This document shows positions 37,219-49,935 of a stretch of DNA of 64,000 nucleotides, in pieces (position 1 is the stretch's first letter; each line of letters starts with the position of its first letter). The stretch is from Megalonaias nervosa (Eukaryota; Mollusca; Bivalvia; Unionida; Unionidae): the NCBI GenBank assembly GCA_016617855.1, contig JAECUM010009294.1:1-64000 (forward strand). The letters are read 5' to 3'. The position numbers were made by a program, and so were the translations under genes. The notes below the pieces were generated by a model, which saw nothing but the letters and a program-made list of their open reading frames with translations, made no database searches and was not told where the DNA came from.

Positions 37219-37345
37219 TTTAGAATGGAGCTGTGATGGATCAGTTGGTTGAGTGTCAGACTCATAATCCAAGGGATACAGGTTCAATACCTTCCAGACC
37301 AACTCAGGTAGGCTGCCTTGGTGCCCTTGAGAAAGGCACTTGGCA
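37219..37345 (+). repeat. tRNA-derived SINE (family 2)
   Basis: The head has an A box (TGGATCAGTTGGTTGAG) and a B box (GGTTCAATACC). The loop CTCATAATC carries a CAT anticodon position. The body phrase CCCTTGAGAAAGGCACTTGG follows. The - strand frame at 37207-37500 is a by-product. Confidence 0.8.
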
Positions 37346-38025
37346 CTCTTTCCTTCAACATGACACAGCCAATCATGTGCTAAAAGTGCTGTCAACCTAC
37401 CCTCCCCAATCTTTTGGAAGCAGTGTTTAAAACAGACCATGCCCATGTTGCTGCTGTGCAAACAGACAAACATGCTAATTGCTCCCACTTTATATAGCAA
37501 ATGATAAATTGGCTAGGTTTGACTAAGTGAAGGATGTGTAAATACATGGTATTTTAAAAAGACTATATAAAACAATAAGTAGCATATAGTGATATAAACT
37601 TACTGTACAACTTCTCATGTCACGTTTTTGATAATTTTTTTAAAAAAGCAATCAAAAATGCCTTATCCCACATATAATACAAAAAGTTGCATGTTTAACT
37701 GTTAACTAAGTTGTTGGTACAGAATTACATTTAAGGGGTTATCAAGGGTTCCCATTATCATGCTATTAGTATTACTATTCCTCATGAATATACTGGTAAC
37801 TAGGTAGGAAGGCTAACCTGTCATTTGTAGGAACCGTGACCAGAGGGATGGTGTGCTACAGTGAAGGAAGGAAAATATGTTAAGTTTTATCTTCTTAATT
37901 TCAGGCTCTGGGATTATAAAACAAGATGCCCAAGTAGGCCTGATATCACTCACCTTGGTAGTTGATATATGTCAGCAAGTAAATGCATACTCACAAACAT
38001 TAAGATTCCCATCCATGAAAACTGT

Positions 38026-38105
38026 GGTGGATAAGTGGTTATGGCATTGGACTCATGACCAGAAGGTTGTAGGTTCAATTCACAACCTGATCAGCCTGGA
38101 TCCAG
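38026..38105 (+). repeat. tRNA-like SINE head (family 3)
   Basis: A box TGGATAAGTGGTTATGGC and B box GGTTCAATTC lie at tRNA spacing. The body continues into the tandem array that follows. Confidence 0.65.
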
Positions 38106-38109
38106 ATTA

Positions 38110-38600
38110 ATATATGTGTGGATCTTGATCGTAATTAACCTCATCTAAGATATTGATAATACAAACTTATAATCACAGCCAATCAGATGCAAGATCACAT
38201 AATTAATATTCTTTTATGTTCCTCATAAGAGAATGTATCCAGAAGCTTACATACCAAATCTGATCAAAATCATTAGATATATGGCCTCTCCAGTGTCGAC
38301 AAGCTCAGCCAATCAGACACAATAGTCCTTATTAATATGCGTGGATGTCACTCATCTGAGACTTTGATGATTTACACTTACATACCAAATCTGACCATGA
38401 TCAGAAATATGGCCCTTGAGTGTTCATGGCTTATTCCAATTACATAAAAGAGCACCTCATTAATATATGTAGATCCCTCACACAATCCCACACACAATCA
38501 GACTCGTCCAAGGTCTTGATGATATAAGGCTAGTGATTAAAAAAAAATCTGACCAGAAATGAAGCCCATACAGTGTGTCAACTGACAGACAACACACCAT
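38110..38600. repeat. Degenerate tandem array, period about 150-170 bp, three units
   Basis: CAGCCAATCAGA, TTAATATATGT and TACATACCAAATCTGA recur three times. The array ends near CCATGGACAATGGACAG. Confidence 0.65.
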
Positions 38601-40214
38601 GGACAATGGACAGAAAGGCATACCATAAGCTAACTTGACCTTTGATCAGGGGAACTGAAAACATTCAAACTCTGATTCAACTGAAAATTTTAATGTCTGA
38701 GTGGTCTATGATTTGACTTGAGTCAATCAGACTTTATAATTTTGAGTTGAGTCTGAGTTTTGAGTGTGAAAATGTTTGGTATGTTTTCCAGTGAAGAACA
38801 ACAATAGCAAATGTTTCCTGCATCACATGCCTGCTGTCTTTTATTACATGACCTTCTATACTATGATCATAGTGCACACAAACTGGCACAAATTTCATGA
38901 ATTTTATCTTCAACATTCTTTCACAACATACATTAAATGCATCTACATTTACATCACCAAATTGTGCTGCATTTGAAGTTAACCTCCTGCTAACAGGATG
39001 TTTGCTCTGATTGGCCTAGCTATATAAACAGATTCTGTAGTCTGGTTTGGAGTCAACGAAGTCGTTGTTACTTTTTTTAAATTCATCTTCTCATTATTAT
39101 TTATAAAAGAAAATCCATTTTGTATTATAACTGAATCAAGGACTATATCTTTATATTTGTATTGTTAAATCTGAGGATAAGAGTCAACTTTTTTTTTACC
39201 TGCCGTCATCTGAATAATTATGTATGCAAACTTTAGTACACATTTCATGTGCTGTATATTGTCATTATCAACCACCATTTTGTGAATGCCTATGCATGTT
39301 TAAGCTTAATTTAAAATTTACACTCAATTAAGGAGAAGAAAGTTTCAGTGGGTTTTAACACTGCATCAGTATTCACAATATGCCATTTTGACCAAAACTC
39401 TTTTTTTTCCAGATACTTGACAAAATTAATCCATATTTATGTATCAGATTAAAAGAGGAAAATTCCACCCAAGGGATCAGAATTTTGCACCAGACAACTC
39501 GGGCTTGTGTCCATTTAAAAATTCTGACTCAGAGATGGAGTTTTCAAATCCTGCATTGATTCTATTGATAAGCTTGGAGTCAGTTTAGAGAAAAAGGTGT
39601 GTACATAATCTTATCGATGTACATACAGTTTATTCAATTTCAAATCTATATTCTGTTAACAGGCTTGCATGATTTAGGCATTGTAACTGTGGAATTGAAA
39701 ACCAGCTGCATGAATCCCAGTGTCTACCCTACATGCTTAGTTAATATAACCATTGTTTCTGATTTTCTAAAATATTAACACAAAACTTTACTACTGACGT
39801 TGCTGCCATTATCAGTGGAAAAATGACTACTATAATTGACAATATTACATATACTGGTGAGACAAAATATGAAATAAGCTCATGACTTGATTGGCCTAGT
39901 GGGCAGCAGTAATGAGAAGCTACTAAAACAGAAAAAGAACAGCTGGTAATAAAAAACAGACATAGCACATCTTTACATCGAGGCCTGGATGAATTCTTCA
40001 TAAAGATATATTTCAGCAACAACTCAAATCTGTAAACCCAAGGCAAAAAAGCAATGACAAATGACTCCTTTATGTTCAAATGAAAATACATTTTCAGAAA
40101 GACATGATGTGAGTTTTGTAATGAATTCTAAAAAAACTATTATTTTCTTTGTACTCTTTCTATTACATCAAACTCCCATAACATTAATGCTGAATAAGGC
40201 ACTACGATGAAGCA

Positions 40215-40620
40215 CTGCATTCATGTGAGATATTGCAGTTAGCAAACAGAAATGATACTGGCATATTATAAAAACAGCATTCATTTAAGATATTTTAGTA
40301 AACTGGAAATGATACTGGCATGTTAAAGAATACCATTCATTTGAGATATTTTAGCAAGTCAACTGGAAATGATACTGGCATGTTAAAAAACAGCAATCAT
40401 TTTTTGAGATATTTTAGAGAGTCAACTGGAAATGATACTGGCATGTTGAAGAACAGCATTCATTTGAGATATTTTAGCGAGTAAACTGAAAATGATACTG
40501 GCATGTTAAAAAACAGCATTCCTTTTGAGATATTTTAGAGAGTCAACTGGAAATGATACTGACATGTTAAAAAAACAGCATTCATGTGAGATGTTTCAGA
40601 AAAAGTCAAAAGTATACGAC
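40215..40620. repeat. Tandem repeat, about 60 bp x 6
   Basis: GGAAATGATACTGGCATGTT, AACAGCATTCATTTGAGATA and TTTTAGAGAGTCAACT recur six times with small length changes. Confidence 0.85.
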
Positions 40621-41789
40621 ACTGGCACATTTTACAAAATGCCTTATTACTAAAAAATAATCCTTATCTGATGCTATCACTATGTGTTGCATGTCACTTA
40701 ACTGTATCTATCCATGTATACAAAGACTGCAAAACATCCTTTAAGGCATAAAGATGCATACTGGTATGCTTGAGAAACTCAAACATCCAAATCTGGTAAC
40801 AAAATATTTACTTATATGTCTGAATTAACATGTTCACAATATAAATGTAGTAAAAAATTATGTAATGTCCTTTGACCTTAAGCCTGGTATCAAGGACAGA
40901 TGATCACTGAACCAGAGATGCCAACATGACTCAGGAATGTAAACATTACAAAACTGGTACACGACTATAATAGGAATACTTCAAATTTTATCCAACAATT
41001 TATTTTAAGCAGTATACGATACTGATATAAAGTTATTTATGGTTGAAAAGTGTTTCCAAGTCTTCTTTCTCATAATGTATCATATTAAAATTCATAGAAA
41101 AGAAACAAACATTGTCTAATGCAGATATCTTGCGCATCCTGTTTTCAATTTCTGTAGTGCACATTTTTTGTTGTTGAAGTATAATCTGTTCCCATTGCTG
41201 TTTGTTCAAAATCTTTTATGAACTTTCACAGGAGTTTTAGCACACTAAGCTGATGTGGTCTTTTTGGATACAAGTACACAGGCTTGGATATCCATTCATA
41301 AAGGAATTACAATAAGATGTTACAAGCATTTCTGTGATCTGATATATCAGTTTTCAAAATACAGTTCACCTATATTAAATTGTATCTGAACAGAAAATCA
41401 GGAAAGAACTTATAATAATGGTATAATCTGACGCTGAACAAGGGAATGATTCTGTCAAAAATCAGGACGAATGGCATCTCTGATAAACTTGCCTCAGATA
41501 CCATAAAGATATACTCACATGCTAAGTTTGACTTAATCCATCATATTTTTCTTTTACAAAACCCCCTGCCCAAGTTATCAACCAAGCATATTCAGATATA
41601 TAAAAAACTGGGCTTGATAAACATCATTTCATATTTGTTTGTGCTATTATTCTAACAAATCACAGATAAAATCAATGCCATAGTGCCTGTCAACTTCTTT
41701 ATTAAAAAACAATGAATAATAATATCTGGGCCAAATTCATCAAATTCACCACAAAGGACAAGCAATTTGGTTTTCAAACTTATTCCCAA

Positions 41790-41930
41790 TGGCAAGAACA
41801 TGTTGGCACCATTTTAGGACCAATTAGGTATTGCAAGAGATATTTTAGTTAAAACAAAATGTCAATGCCACCATTCTTTTAGAGTGAGTAGTTGTAACAA
41901 GATTTTGTAGATGGCCATTACTGGTGAAAC
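41790..41930. repeat. Single unit of the 145-bp family
   Basis: TTGGCACCATTTTAGGACCA, AGATATTTTAGTTAAAAC and AACAAGATTTTGTAGATGGC match one unit of the array at 31-32 kb. Confidence 0.6.
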
Positions 41931-42199
41931 AGCAGTGTATTCATTCAAGACATTCTATTCCAAAAAATTGGTTTCTTCTTCAATTACTTTACCTGGTAAT
42001 ATGGAGGGAGTTATATCCCCTTAACTCAGATAAGGCCAATCTTCAACCCAGTAAGGTATGAGGCAGCTTCATCTCTTGAGATAATAATAGGCTGGAGCAT
42101 GACGGCTGGAGGCTGGGTTGTGATTCCACATACCTAGATGCAGCTGCTTGGAAAAAACTTTCCCCTGACAAATCTAACATAAGTGACTGAGCTACATCA

Positions 42200-43760
42200 C
42201 CGAGAAGTTACCAAATGACCTGGGACAGTAGCTTGTTATGCGGCTATTGTAGGTTCCAATAGATCAAACTGAGCCCTTGAAATAAATGGTCTTGCAGGTA
42301 AGGCAAAGTCATTTCTGTCCACTACATCACAGCTTGTACCATGTCAGGGAACATTTGCACTAGAATGCTATGCTCACTACAACAGCCATAACTTTATGAG
42401 CTGAAATGCATAATAATTTCATTTGATAATGGGTAATTTTTCTGTATGCAAATAACCCATCTGCTGCATGACAACAGAACCCTCAGCTGATATACTGTCC
42501 TTTTCCTCTTTCAAAGATATAGACAGATGAGATCTCCCACTTCACAATGGCTTGGTTCATTCAGATACTGCTTTGAAGGGACCTATTGATGGCCCCAAGC
42601 CAAAGGGTCCAACAAGGAAATAGGTTTCACAACAAAAGGTTGATTGCCCAAGAGCAGGACACTTTTCTTAACCATAAAAGTAGGGGCTGTTATGAGTTCA
42701 ATCTAATGATCACAATATAGCTGTAAACAGTCTGGATGAATCAACAAGGCATATATCTCTATGATTCTGCCAGCTGGTTTTAACTACAGCAACTATGAAG
42801 CAGAGGTGAACCTACAATACTCTCATCAAATGGCACCTTCTTAAACCACATCTAAACCTAAGGTCGATTCTCTTTTGGGCACAGGGTCAAAGCTTTCAGT
42901 CAAAATTAGTCAAGGAATGCCAGGTCAGAAAAAATCTGTTTGGTTCTATATCCTCCCTTCTGAGATTGTGGAATGGTAGCTTTTTTCGTGATGGGTGCTA
43001 GCTTCTTCACCTCAAAGAGCCACTGGAGAATGCTAGCCAATGGGGGTAATGATGCTTTAAGTGGAATTTGATGTGTTTCTGCTTGCCCCACTCTTAGAAA
43101 ATCTATCCACCTGCCTTCATATATATTCAGAGTGGTGAGCCTTCTCACCCATGAAATTCTGGTCAACAATTATTCTGAGAAATGTTTAAATACACCCACC
43201 CTGTGGACTTGTTTGATATGATCCAAGCATGCTTCATGATCTTTGGGATTAGAGTTGTTGGAGGATCAGCATATTCATCCAGACTGTTCAGGTATATGGA
43301 AAGAGCACTGACTGCCCAAGCCATGAAACTAGAAACAAAAAAGTTGGAAACTTTGCATTCCACCTTGTCACCAATAGATCTATGAGTAGTCAGCCCCAGC
43401 AGGAATGGATCTAACTGAATACTGAGGGGTGACTTTTTAGTTAATTATATCTATAGAAGGCTGAAAATACAATTGTCTGCTGCACTGTAATTAACCTGAA
43501 TGTGGATTTGTTGTCAATGACACCACTGGAGAAATCCCAAACCAGGAAGCACAAGCTGTGAGATCTGGTTCCCATTTGCCTTTGGAAATTATTCACTACA
43601 GTGAATTTGTTTGGGAAAGAATGAGATGCCCTTTCAATATAGTATTGCCAGCCACCAATTAAATGTAGTCATTCTGGCCTTTATCTCTCAGAGATTCATG
43701 TGTAACAGTTGATCCTGATGTAACCACAATCAGCTGGCTTCCAGGAATGCTTGCAGGAGG
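42200..43760 (-). mobile_element. DIRS-like (tyrosine-recombinase) retroelement, RNase H and recombinase part
   Basis: On the - strand the coding trace reads from high to low coordinates. A WWLAIL segment near 43.65 kb is followed by AVSALSIYLNSLDEYADPP and TTLIPKIMKHAW (43.2-43.35 kb), the pattern at the end of the RT/RNase H of DIRS elements. Then comes PLKASLPPLASILQWLFEVK with the following KLAPITKKA (42.9-43.1 kb), which resembles the N-terminal domain of the DIRS tyrosine recombinase. Stops and frameshifts are frequent. The catalytic Arg-His-Tyr part of the recombinase was not found, so the assignment rests on these two blocks and their order. Confidence 0.55.
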
Positions 43761-43796
43761 TGGAAACCAGAACCTGCCATTCTGGCATCTGTACAG

Positions 43797-44072
43797 TTGT
43801 TGTTGTTGTTGTTGTTGTAGGGTTTAATGCAATTTTTCAGCACACGATAGGCTATAGATGGCTGCCAGTATTAATGGTGGAGGAAGAACCTGAGAAAACC
43901 CCAGAAAGAACCACTGACCCACAAGAAGCTACTGACAAGCTTTTTCATATACCCACATTGGCCGAATCAAGACTTGAACCCACACAGACAGAGGTGAGAT
44001 GGCAGTGATCCATAACGAGGTGAGATGGCAGTGATCCATAACGAAAAGCGCTTTAGACCACTTGGGGTCCCA
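43797..44072 (-). repeat. SINE with target duplication (family 1)
   Basis: The element is flanked by GCATCTGTACAG (43785-43796) and GCATCTGTATAG (44073-44084), a 12-base target duplication with one change. It ends in a (GTT)n run on the left, which is the tail. The tRNA-like head on the right carries a 29-base internal duplication (GAGGTGAGATGGCAGTGATC twice). It landed in the first unit of the 79-bp array. Confidence 0.9.
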
Positions 44073-44785
44073 GCATCTGTATAGATTGTGATTCCAGAGG
44101 ATGGACCTACATGAGAGCATCCGCCTATGCCAAGTGTGATTATTCCACTGGCATCTGCACAGATTGTGATTTCCAGAGGCTGGACCTACATGGGAGCATC
44201 TGCTTAAGCCAAACTGATTATTCCACTGGCATCTGTACAGATTGTGATTTCCAGAGGCTGGACCTACATGGGAGCATCTGCCTATGCCAAGTGTGATTAT
44301 TCCACTGGCATCTGTACAGATTGTGATTTCCAGAGGCTGGACCTACATGGGAGCATCTGTCTAAGCCAAGTGTGATTATTCCACTGGCATCTGCACAGAT
44401 TGTGATTTCCAGAGGCTGGACCTACATGGGAGCATCTGCCTATGCCAAGTGTGATTATTCCACTGGCATCTGTACAGATTGTGATTTCCAGAGGCTGGAC
44501 CTACATGGGAGCATCTGTCTAAGCCAAGTGTGATTATTCCACTGGCATCTGCACAGATTGTGATTTCCAGAGGCTGGACCTACATGGGAGCATCTGCCTA
44601 TGCCAAGTGTGATTATTCCACTGGCATCTGTACAGATTGTGATTTCCAGAGGCTGGACCTACATGGGAGCATCTGCCTATGCCAAGTATGATTATTCCAC
44701 TGGCATCTGTACAGATTGTGATTTCCAGAGGCTGGAGCTACATGAGAGTATCTGCTTAAGCCAAACTGATTATTCCACTGGCAAA
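44073..44785. repeat. 79-bp tandem array, about nine units
   Basis: TTCCACTGGCATCTGTACAG recurs at 44143, 44221, 44300, 44379, 44458, 44537, 44616, 44695 and 44773, a spacing of 78-79. Alternate units share variants (TGCCTATGCC versus TGTCTAAGCC), which points to growth by doubling of two-unit blocks. The frames seen across it on both strands are by-products. Confidence 0.95.
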
Positions 44786-44990
44786 GATGTGATCTCATTA
44801 AGAGGAGCAGAGACATCATCAAAGATTTGAACACATGCTCTTGAGGGAGAGAAACCCTGTTCACATGAATTTCAAAATCTATACCTAACAGGGTAAGATC
44901 TTGAGATGGTGCCATAATAGATTTCTCAATATTGACAAGGAATCCAAGGTAGATCAGGCATGAAACAAGAGCTACATACCTGATACAGAA
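44770..44990 (-). pseudogene. DIRS-like reverse transcriptase fragment
   Basis: The - strand reads LIYLGFLVNIEKSIMAPSQD, then LTLLGIDFEIHVNRVSLP. The pattern 'LGF-VN-x-KS-...-PSQ-...-LG-x-F' follows the YxDD motif in DIRS and Ty3-like reverse transcriptases. The frame runs straight into the 79-bp array at one side and is cut by the 3-kb TIR element at the other. The palm motifs before it are not found across the insertion. Confidence 0.55.
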
Positions 44991-44993
44991 TGT

Positions 44994-47973
44994 ACCTTAT
45001 ATACTCGCATATAAACCCGTTCGTGTATAAGCCGACCCCCCCAAACTGAATAGGTATAAACACTAAAAAGTGCATGAACCGCATATAAGCCAACCCACAA
45101 CTCCGTGACATCATAAGATGCACATGATAAGTTCTAAATGCATTTATTTAGGCAAACTTATATTAACATAAATTACATGTATACTTCTCTCGGGATGGCA
45201 TCTATGATTATTAAAAAGAAATGGTATAAACTTGTTTTAAAAGTAATTTATTTAATTTTCTGTTTTCTAATTGTTTCTGCCTAATTTAGATTTGTGTATA
45301 ACTTGATCCAATGATGACAAGAATTAAGCATTCACGAGCTGCTGTAACACTACCTCTCCCTTTTGACTCAATTATTGTTTGTTTATGCATTATTGCATTA
45401 GACATTTTATATCAGTGCACCAGTAACTACATTTTTATTTTGCCTTGAAATTGTAAATACTTAACTCATTAAAATGTGATCCCAGTATGATAATACAATG
45501 GACAACAAAACTGTTTGATTCAACGCGCGCAATTAGGCTACTGAACGTATTTACATAATGGTATCACTGCATGTAGATTGTAGGTTTAAACATGTGCTGA
45601 ATGAAGTACATTCTGTTGAATGAAGTACATCCCTTGGAGTCAAATCATGGGCACCACTGCACTAAACTTTAATAATATCTCCAAAATACAATAATGAAGT
45701 TTCAGAAATAATGCTAATGCCATAAAAGCTGAGTTGTAGTTTGCTTTGATGTAAGCAACCTTTCACAATACCCATCAACTCTCACGCCGGGAGGATAAAA
45801 AACCCTCTTGATTCTTAGAGTCATTCCACGTCAACCTCCCGATTTCATAACATCTCCCAATTTTTGCAGAGAACTCCCAATTATTACATTATGTCTTTGA
45901 TTTTCATTTATCCTTAAAAAGAAAAGTCCTACATAAATAGATATATCGTGTGCAATCTGTGGAAGCCATTTTCTGTTGTGTCACCTGTGAATACTGTTGT
46001 GACGAAATAATTACATTACCAGAAAGAATTCACTTCTTCAGTAAACAGAATGTTAAGTTTAAACATTATTCACGTAAATTTACGATTTTTTTTACCTCTA
46101 CAAGAATACAAAAATCAGAAAATAAACCAGAATAAAAAATAAACCACAACAATAAAACTGTCAACAATTAATTTCAATTCCAAGAATGATCACTATGAAT
46201 GCTGTAACTCCATATGCTATAGCATCATTCCCACCAAAAAAGCTTACACGAGTTAACATCTGGCATTTTTATACCGTATATACGAATATTAATTACCATC
46301 ATTAAATTAAAAGAAGGAATGAAAATACATAACACGCAGCATATGTGTCCTCAAAAAACTAATTCAGATTACACATGTTTTATAGCAAACAATACTAAAT
46401 GTCTTGACAATAAGGAATGCAGGTTCAATACCTTTCAGACCAACTCAGGTAGGCAATATGAGTTGACAATAAGAAAATAAGGTCAGATATACGACGAGGG
46501 GAAAATAGTTGCCACATGTATGGTACCTTGAGGCTGCCTATTTAGGTACCTTTAGTTCAACAAAATTGGGAATCCTTTATTTGCCAATCAATTGCTGGTG
46601 CTTGCATAACACACAGTAGTGTAGAACATGGTTTCTCTGAATTATGACGGAGGGCCATCGATAAGCAGAATTAACTTTTAATTAGTCGCGCTGGCTTTCT
46701 TGCTTGTTTATTTAAGACTAACCTTTAGCTATTGCGCAGTTTGGCCACAGCTGACCAGAATATGAAAATAGGGCATGTCCTGGGGGGAAAATAAGGGGCA
46801 TCACAAGGAAAAACGGCACGTCCTTTGCAAATTTCACGCATATTTGACCCAAAGATCAGTCAATATTTAGTGAAACCAAGGCTTTAAAAATGCCATGAAA
46901 AACCTCCCAATTTTAGGTCCCAAACTACCTATTGTTTTATTCAGTCTCCTTACTTGGATTTTTAAAAGTTTACAGGTAAGCCTTACACCCCATTTTACAA
47001 AACTACAGTAATCGTGCTAATATAATGAAAGGCAATTAATTACATATAATGAACTGGTATAGTTGACGGTCAAAATTCCCTCTTAACACAAGCCAGTTTC
47101 AGAGTTTTAATGATTAACTGGCCTGTATTGCTGTCGGAAAATGAAAGACAAATCAGGCCAACTATCAACAAATGAGACACCGAAACTTCAAGCTTTCCAT
47201 TGTGTGGAAAATTATGACGTTCAGCCAAAACACAAAACTAAAGTAGATTGATGATGATCTTAGTTGATTATAATCAGAATTTTAGCCTTTATTATTACAA
47301 CTCTTCGTGAACATGTAAGTTATGCTGGTTATGTGCCTTGTACAATTAAACATACGTACCTTTTCATAAATATTACCTCAGTTTGTAGGATCGCTTTTAT
47401 CATTGAAAATGAATAACTTGTGAGTGCATGATTCAGCGTAAATGAAACAGCTATTAAGGACTAGCTGAAATGTTATCTGGAAGAATGCAATTTGGTTGAA
47501 ACAATGAATAAAGCAAAATCTGTATCTCATATGTTTGGTAATAAATAAGGATTAAGTGATGCTATGCATGCTTTGCACTGTGTAAGTACTGTACATTATA
47601 GTTCAGCCTGATCTCCTGGGTAAACTCAACCGGCCCACAAATTATGAAGTCTGTATTTACCTTTGTTTAATTTCATGTTAGAGAAATCAGAAAATATGCA
47701 CATGCAAAATAATAACAAAATCAATCATAGTACTTTATAACTAGTTAAATAAGTGTCGGGACACCAAAAATGATTTTTTTTTGCATGCATATGTCTTAGG
47801 ACACAGAAAAAATTATTTTTTTCATGTACAATGAGTTACAGCCATTACAGTAGTCAAGAGAAAGACTTAAAAATTGTCAAGTTTAGACAATGGCTTGCAG
47901 ATAAGCCGACCCCTCTTCTTCCAGGACTTTAGTTTTTCCTAAATTATTTGGCTTATACACGAGTATATACGGT
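44994..47973. mobile_element. 3-kb TIR DNA element (non-autonomous)
   Basis: The left end ACCTTATATACTCGCATATA and the right end GGCTTATACACGAGTATATA (then CGGT) are inverted copies. The flanks repeat AATGT, or AATGTACC if the shared bases are counted, at 44989-44996 and 47974-47981, an apparent target duplication. GCCGACCCC motifs lie inside both ends. The inside has no transposase frame that I can see. A fragment of SINE family 2 (GGTTCAATACCTTTCAGACC) lies at about 46414-46457. The ends resemble those of the 215-bp repeats, which may be short relatives. Confidence 0.75.
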
Positions 47974-47981
47974 AATGTACC

Positions 47982-48720
47982 TGGTGCTTTTGTATAATGA
48001 TGACCAAGTAGTTGGAAATCACTGATGCTGAGATGACCCTGTCCTGATTCAATAGATATAGAGCTGGATCTATAACCAGCAAGAACCATCTGAAGCAATC
48101 TGGGCATTGAGTGGATGTAGGATGTCCACTTAGTACTAGTCTTTTGGAATGTCTGTAATTAAGCGTAATCTTACTAAGAGAATGGGGGACAGAATATGGT
48201 CTGGAGGTCTTGTGAAATAATGTTTACTATGCACACTACTGCAACACAAATGCCTTCCATTACTTTGGAAATGCTGAATTCCTTCAAACAAGATGTTAGA
48301 AAGGAGGCGTAATCACTGCATTATGGTTGTCGGAATCAACAGAATGGGAAGACATGTGTCCCATTATGTGTGCCTTAGAGGATCATTCCAGTTCCTTTGA
48401 TCTCTCCTAGGAGATGAGGGCATGACTTTAGGTCTGTGGGCCCATGAGGTTTGCCTCTTGATCTGTTGTGATCTAAGGAAGGTTAAATGATGATAGCCCA
48501 GATAGCAGAATGGGAGAGAAATGCATCTCTTCTATCTGTTACTGCATGAGCCATAAGAGAGACTGACTCCCCAGCAAAAGTGCCAGTGGAGTTCTTGATG
48601 AATGGGTTTAAAGCCCTGGAAATCAAGTCCACATGGGTTTTAACACTATGACATACCGAAGCACATATTGCCTTTCAGGGCTATCACTGGGTGAAGCTAG
48701 GTTGTATTCAAGTTATTGAA
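47982..48720 (-). pseudogene. Possible gag-like fragment of the DIRS-like element
   Basis: The - strand has a short frame reading SLMAHAVTDRRDAFLSHSAI near 48.5 kb and other broken frames. It lies directly across the 3-kb insertion from the RT fragment and on the same strand, which suits an ORF1/gag remnant. The evidence is position plus a weak resemblance. Confidence 0.3.
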
Positions 48721-48962
48721 ATACAACCATTTAATATATCTGCAACTCAGACTTTGATTCTTGTCCTGGATCAAGAAATGATGATGCAGCTTTCAAGCAT
48801 GAATCACTGTATATTGTAATCTCAAGACAACTGCTGAAAGTATTATTAAAAATCCAGATATGGAATTGAGCATCTGGGACTGCACTGTCATCACAGCCAG
48901 TATTATACTGGTATGTTGTGAAAGATCATAAAGCCATCTGACATTAGTCTGTGATGGCAATG

Positions 48963-49210
48963 TTGTTGTTGTTGTAATAGGGTTTAATGCCATTTTTCAG
49001 CACAAGATAGGCTATACATAATGGCCAGTATAAATGGTGAAGGAAGAACTCAGGAAAACCCCGGAAAGAACCACTGACCCACGAGAAGCTACTGGCAAGC
49101 TTTCTGATGTACCCACACTGGCCGAGTCTGAGACTCGAACTCACGCAAATAGAGGTGAGATGGCAGTGATCCATAACGGTGAGCACTTTAGACCACTCGG
49201 AGCCCCCATT
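48963..49210 (-). repeat. SINE with target duplication (family 1)
   Basis: Flanks ATGGCAATG (48954-48962) and ATGGCAGTG (49211-49219) are a likely target duplication. The GTT-rich tail is at the left and the tRNA-like head at the right, as in the other copies. Confidence 0.85.
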
Positions 49211-49363
49211 ATGGCAGTGGACCATATGGATCCATAATGGGCATGGACTGATAACAAGTTATGGACTACACTGGATCTGTTAATGTTACCTGGGTACTAT
49301 GGCACAATATATGGGTCTGTTATGACACCTGGACACTTTGGCAGTATACTGGCCATGAAGGAC

Positions 49364-49420
49364 ACACTGTACTAATTGTATGGAAAAATGGGAATCAGCC
49401 TGGAAATGGGTGAACATAAA
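49364..49420 (+). repeat. Direct repeat, left copy
   Basis: About 55 bases including GGAAATGGGTGAACATAAAA occur again at 49936-49990 with a few changes. The interval of about 570 bases has no recognised gene. Confidence 0.8.
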
Positions 49421-49935
49421 ATACAGTATCCCACTAATTTCTTTCAGTGAATGTTTTGAAACTTCATATTTTGCATTTTAATGGACTTATGTCTACCTTA
49501 CTTTAGTTTTAAATTATATGTCTTCTGGGAGGAATCCGAGGTAATTTTTGTCATTTATATCTCTTTTTCTGTAATAATACATGTACATATAGATGATCAC
49601 CTTGATCTTTTACTCATTAATTACATAATATGACAAGGCTGGTAATAAATTTCAGTATTAAATTGAAGAGAGATAAATGGTGATATTAACAAAGATGACT
49701 CTTATCAGACAGCTTTATTTTAATATTTTTTTCTTATTTTCTTAAATAAAGCTCAAATATTTAAATGTTGTCTGAAATGCACCATTGCTCTTTAGGTGAA
49801 AATGAACTTGCAATATAATTTAATATTCACTAATGTAATCTTTGACAAGCAGAACTATGCACATTGCTTACTTATGTACTGAACTACTGTTCCTAGGGCT
49901 GTCAAGAAAATGAAGGATGGATATAGGACACATGG

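Noticed and set aside
37219..37300. Possible functional tRNA gene with CAT anticodon
   Set aside because: A and B boxes are present, but the acceptor stem does not pair convincingly and a SINE body follows.
39741..40091. 116-codon - frame with hydrophobic stretches resembling membrane segments
   Set aside because: AT-rich codons give Phe/Ile/Leu/Val by chance; no family match and no partner exons.
44073..44785. CRISPR-like array
   Set aside because: The 79-bp units abut with no unique spacers, and the context is a eukaryotic retroelement.
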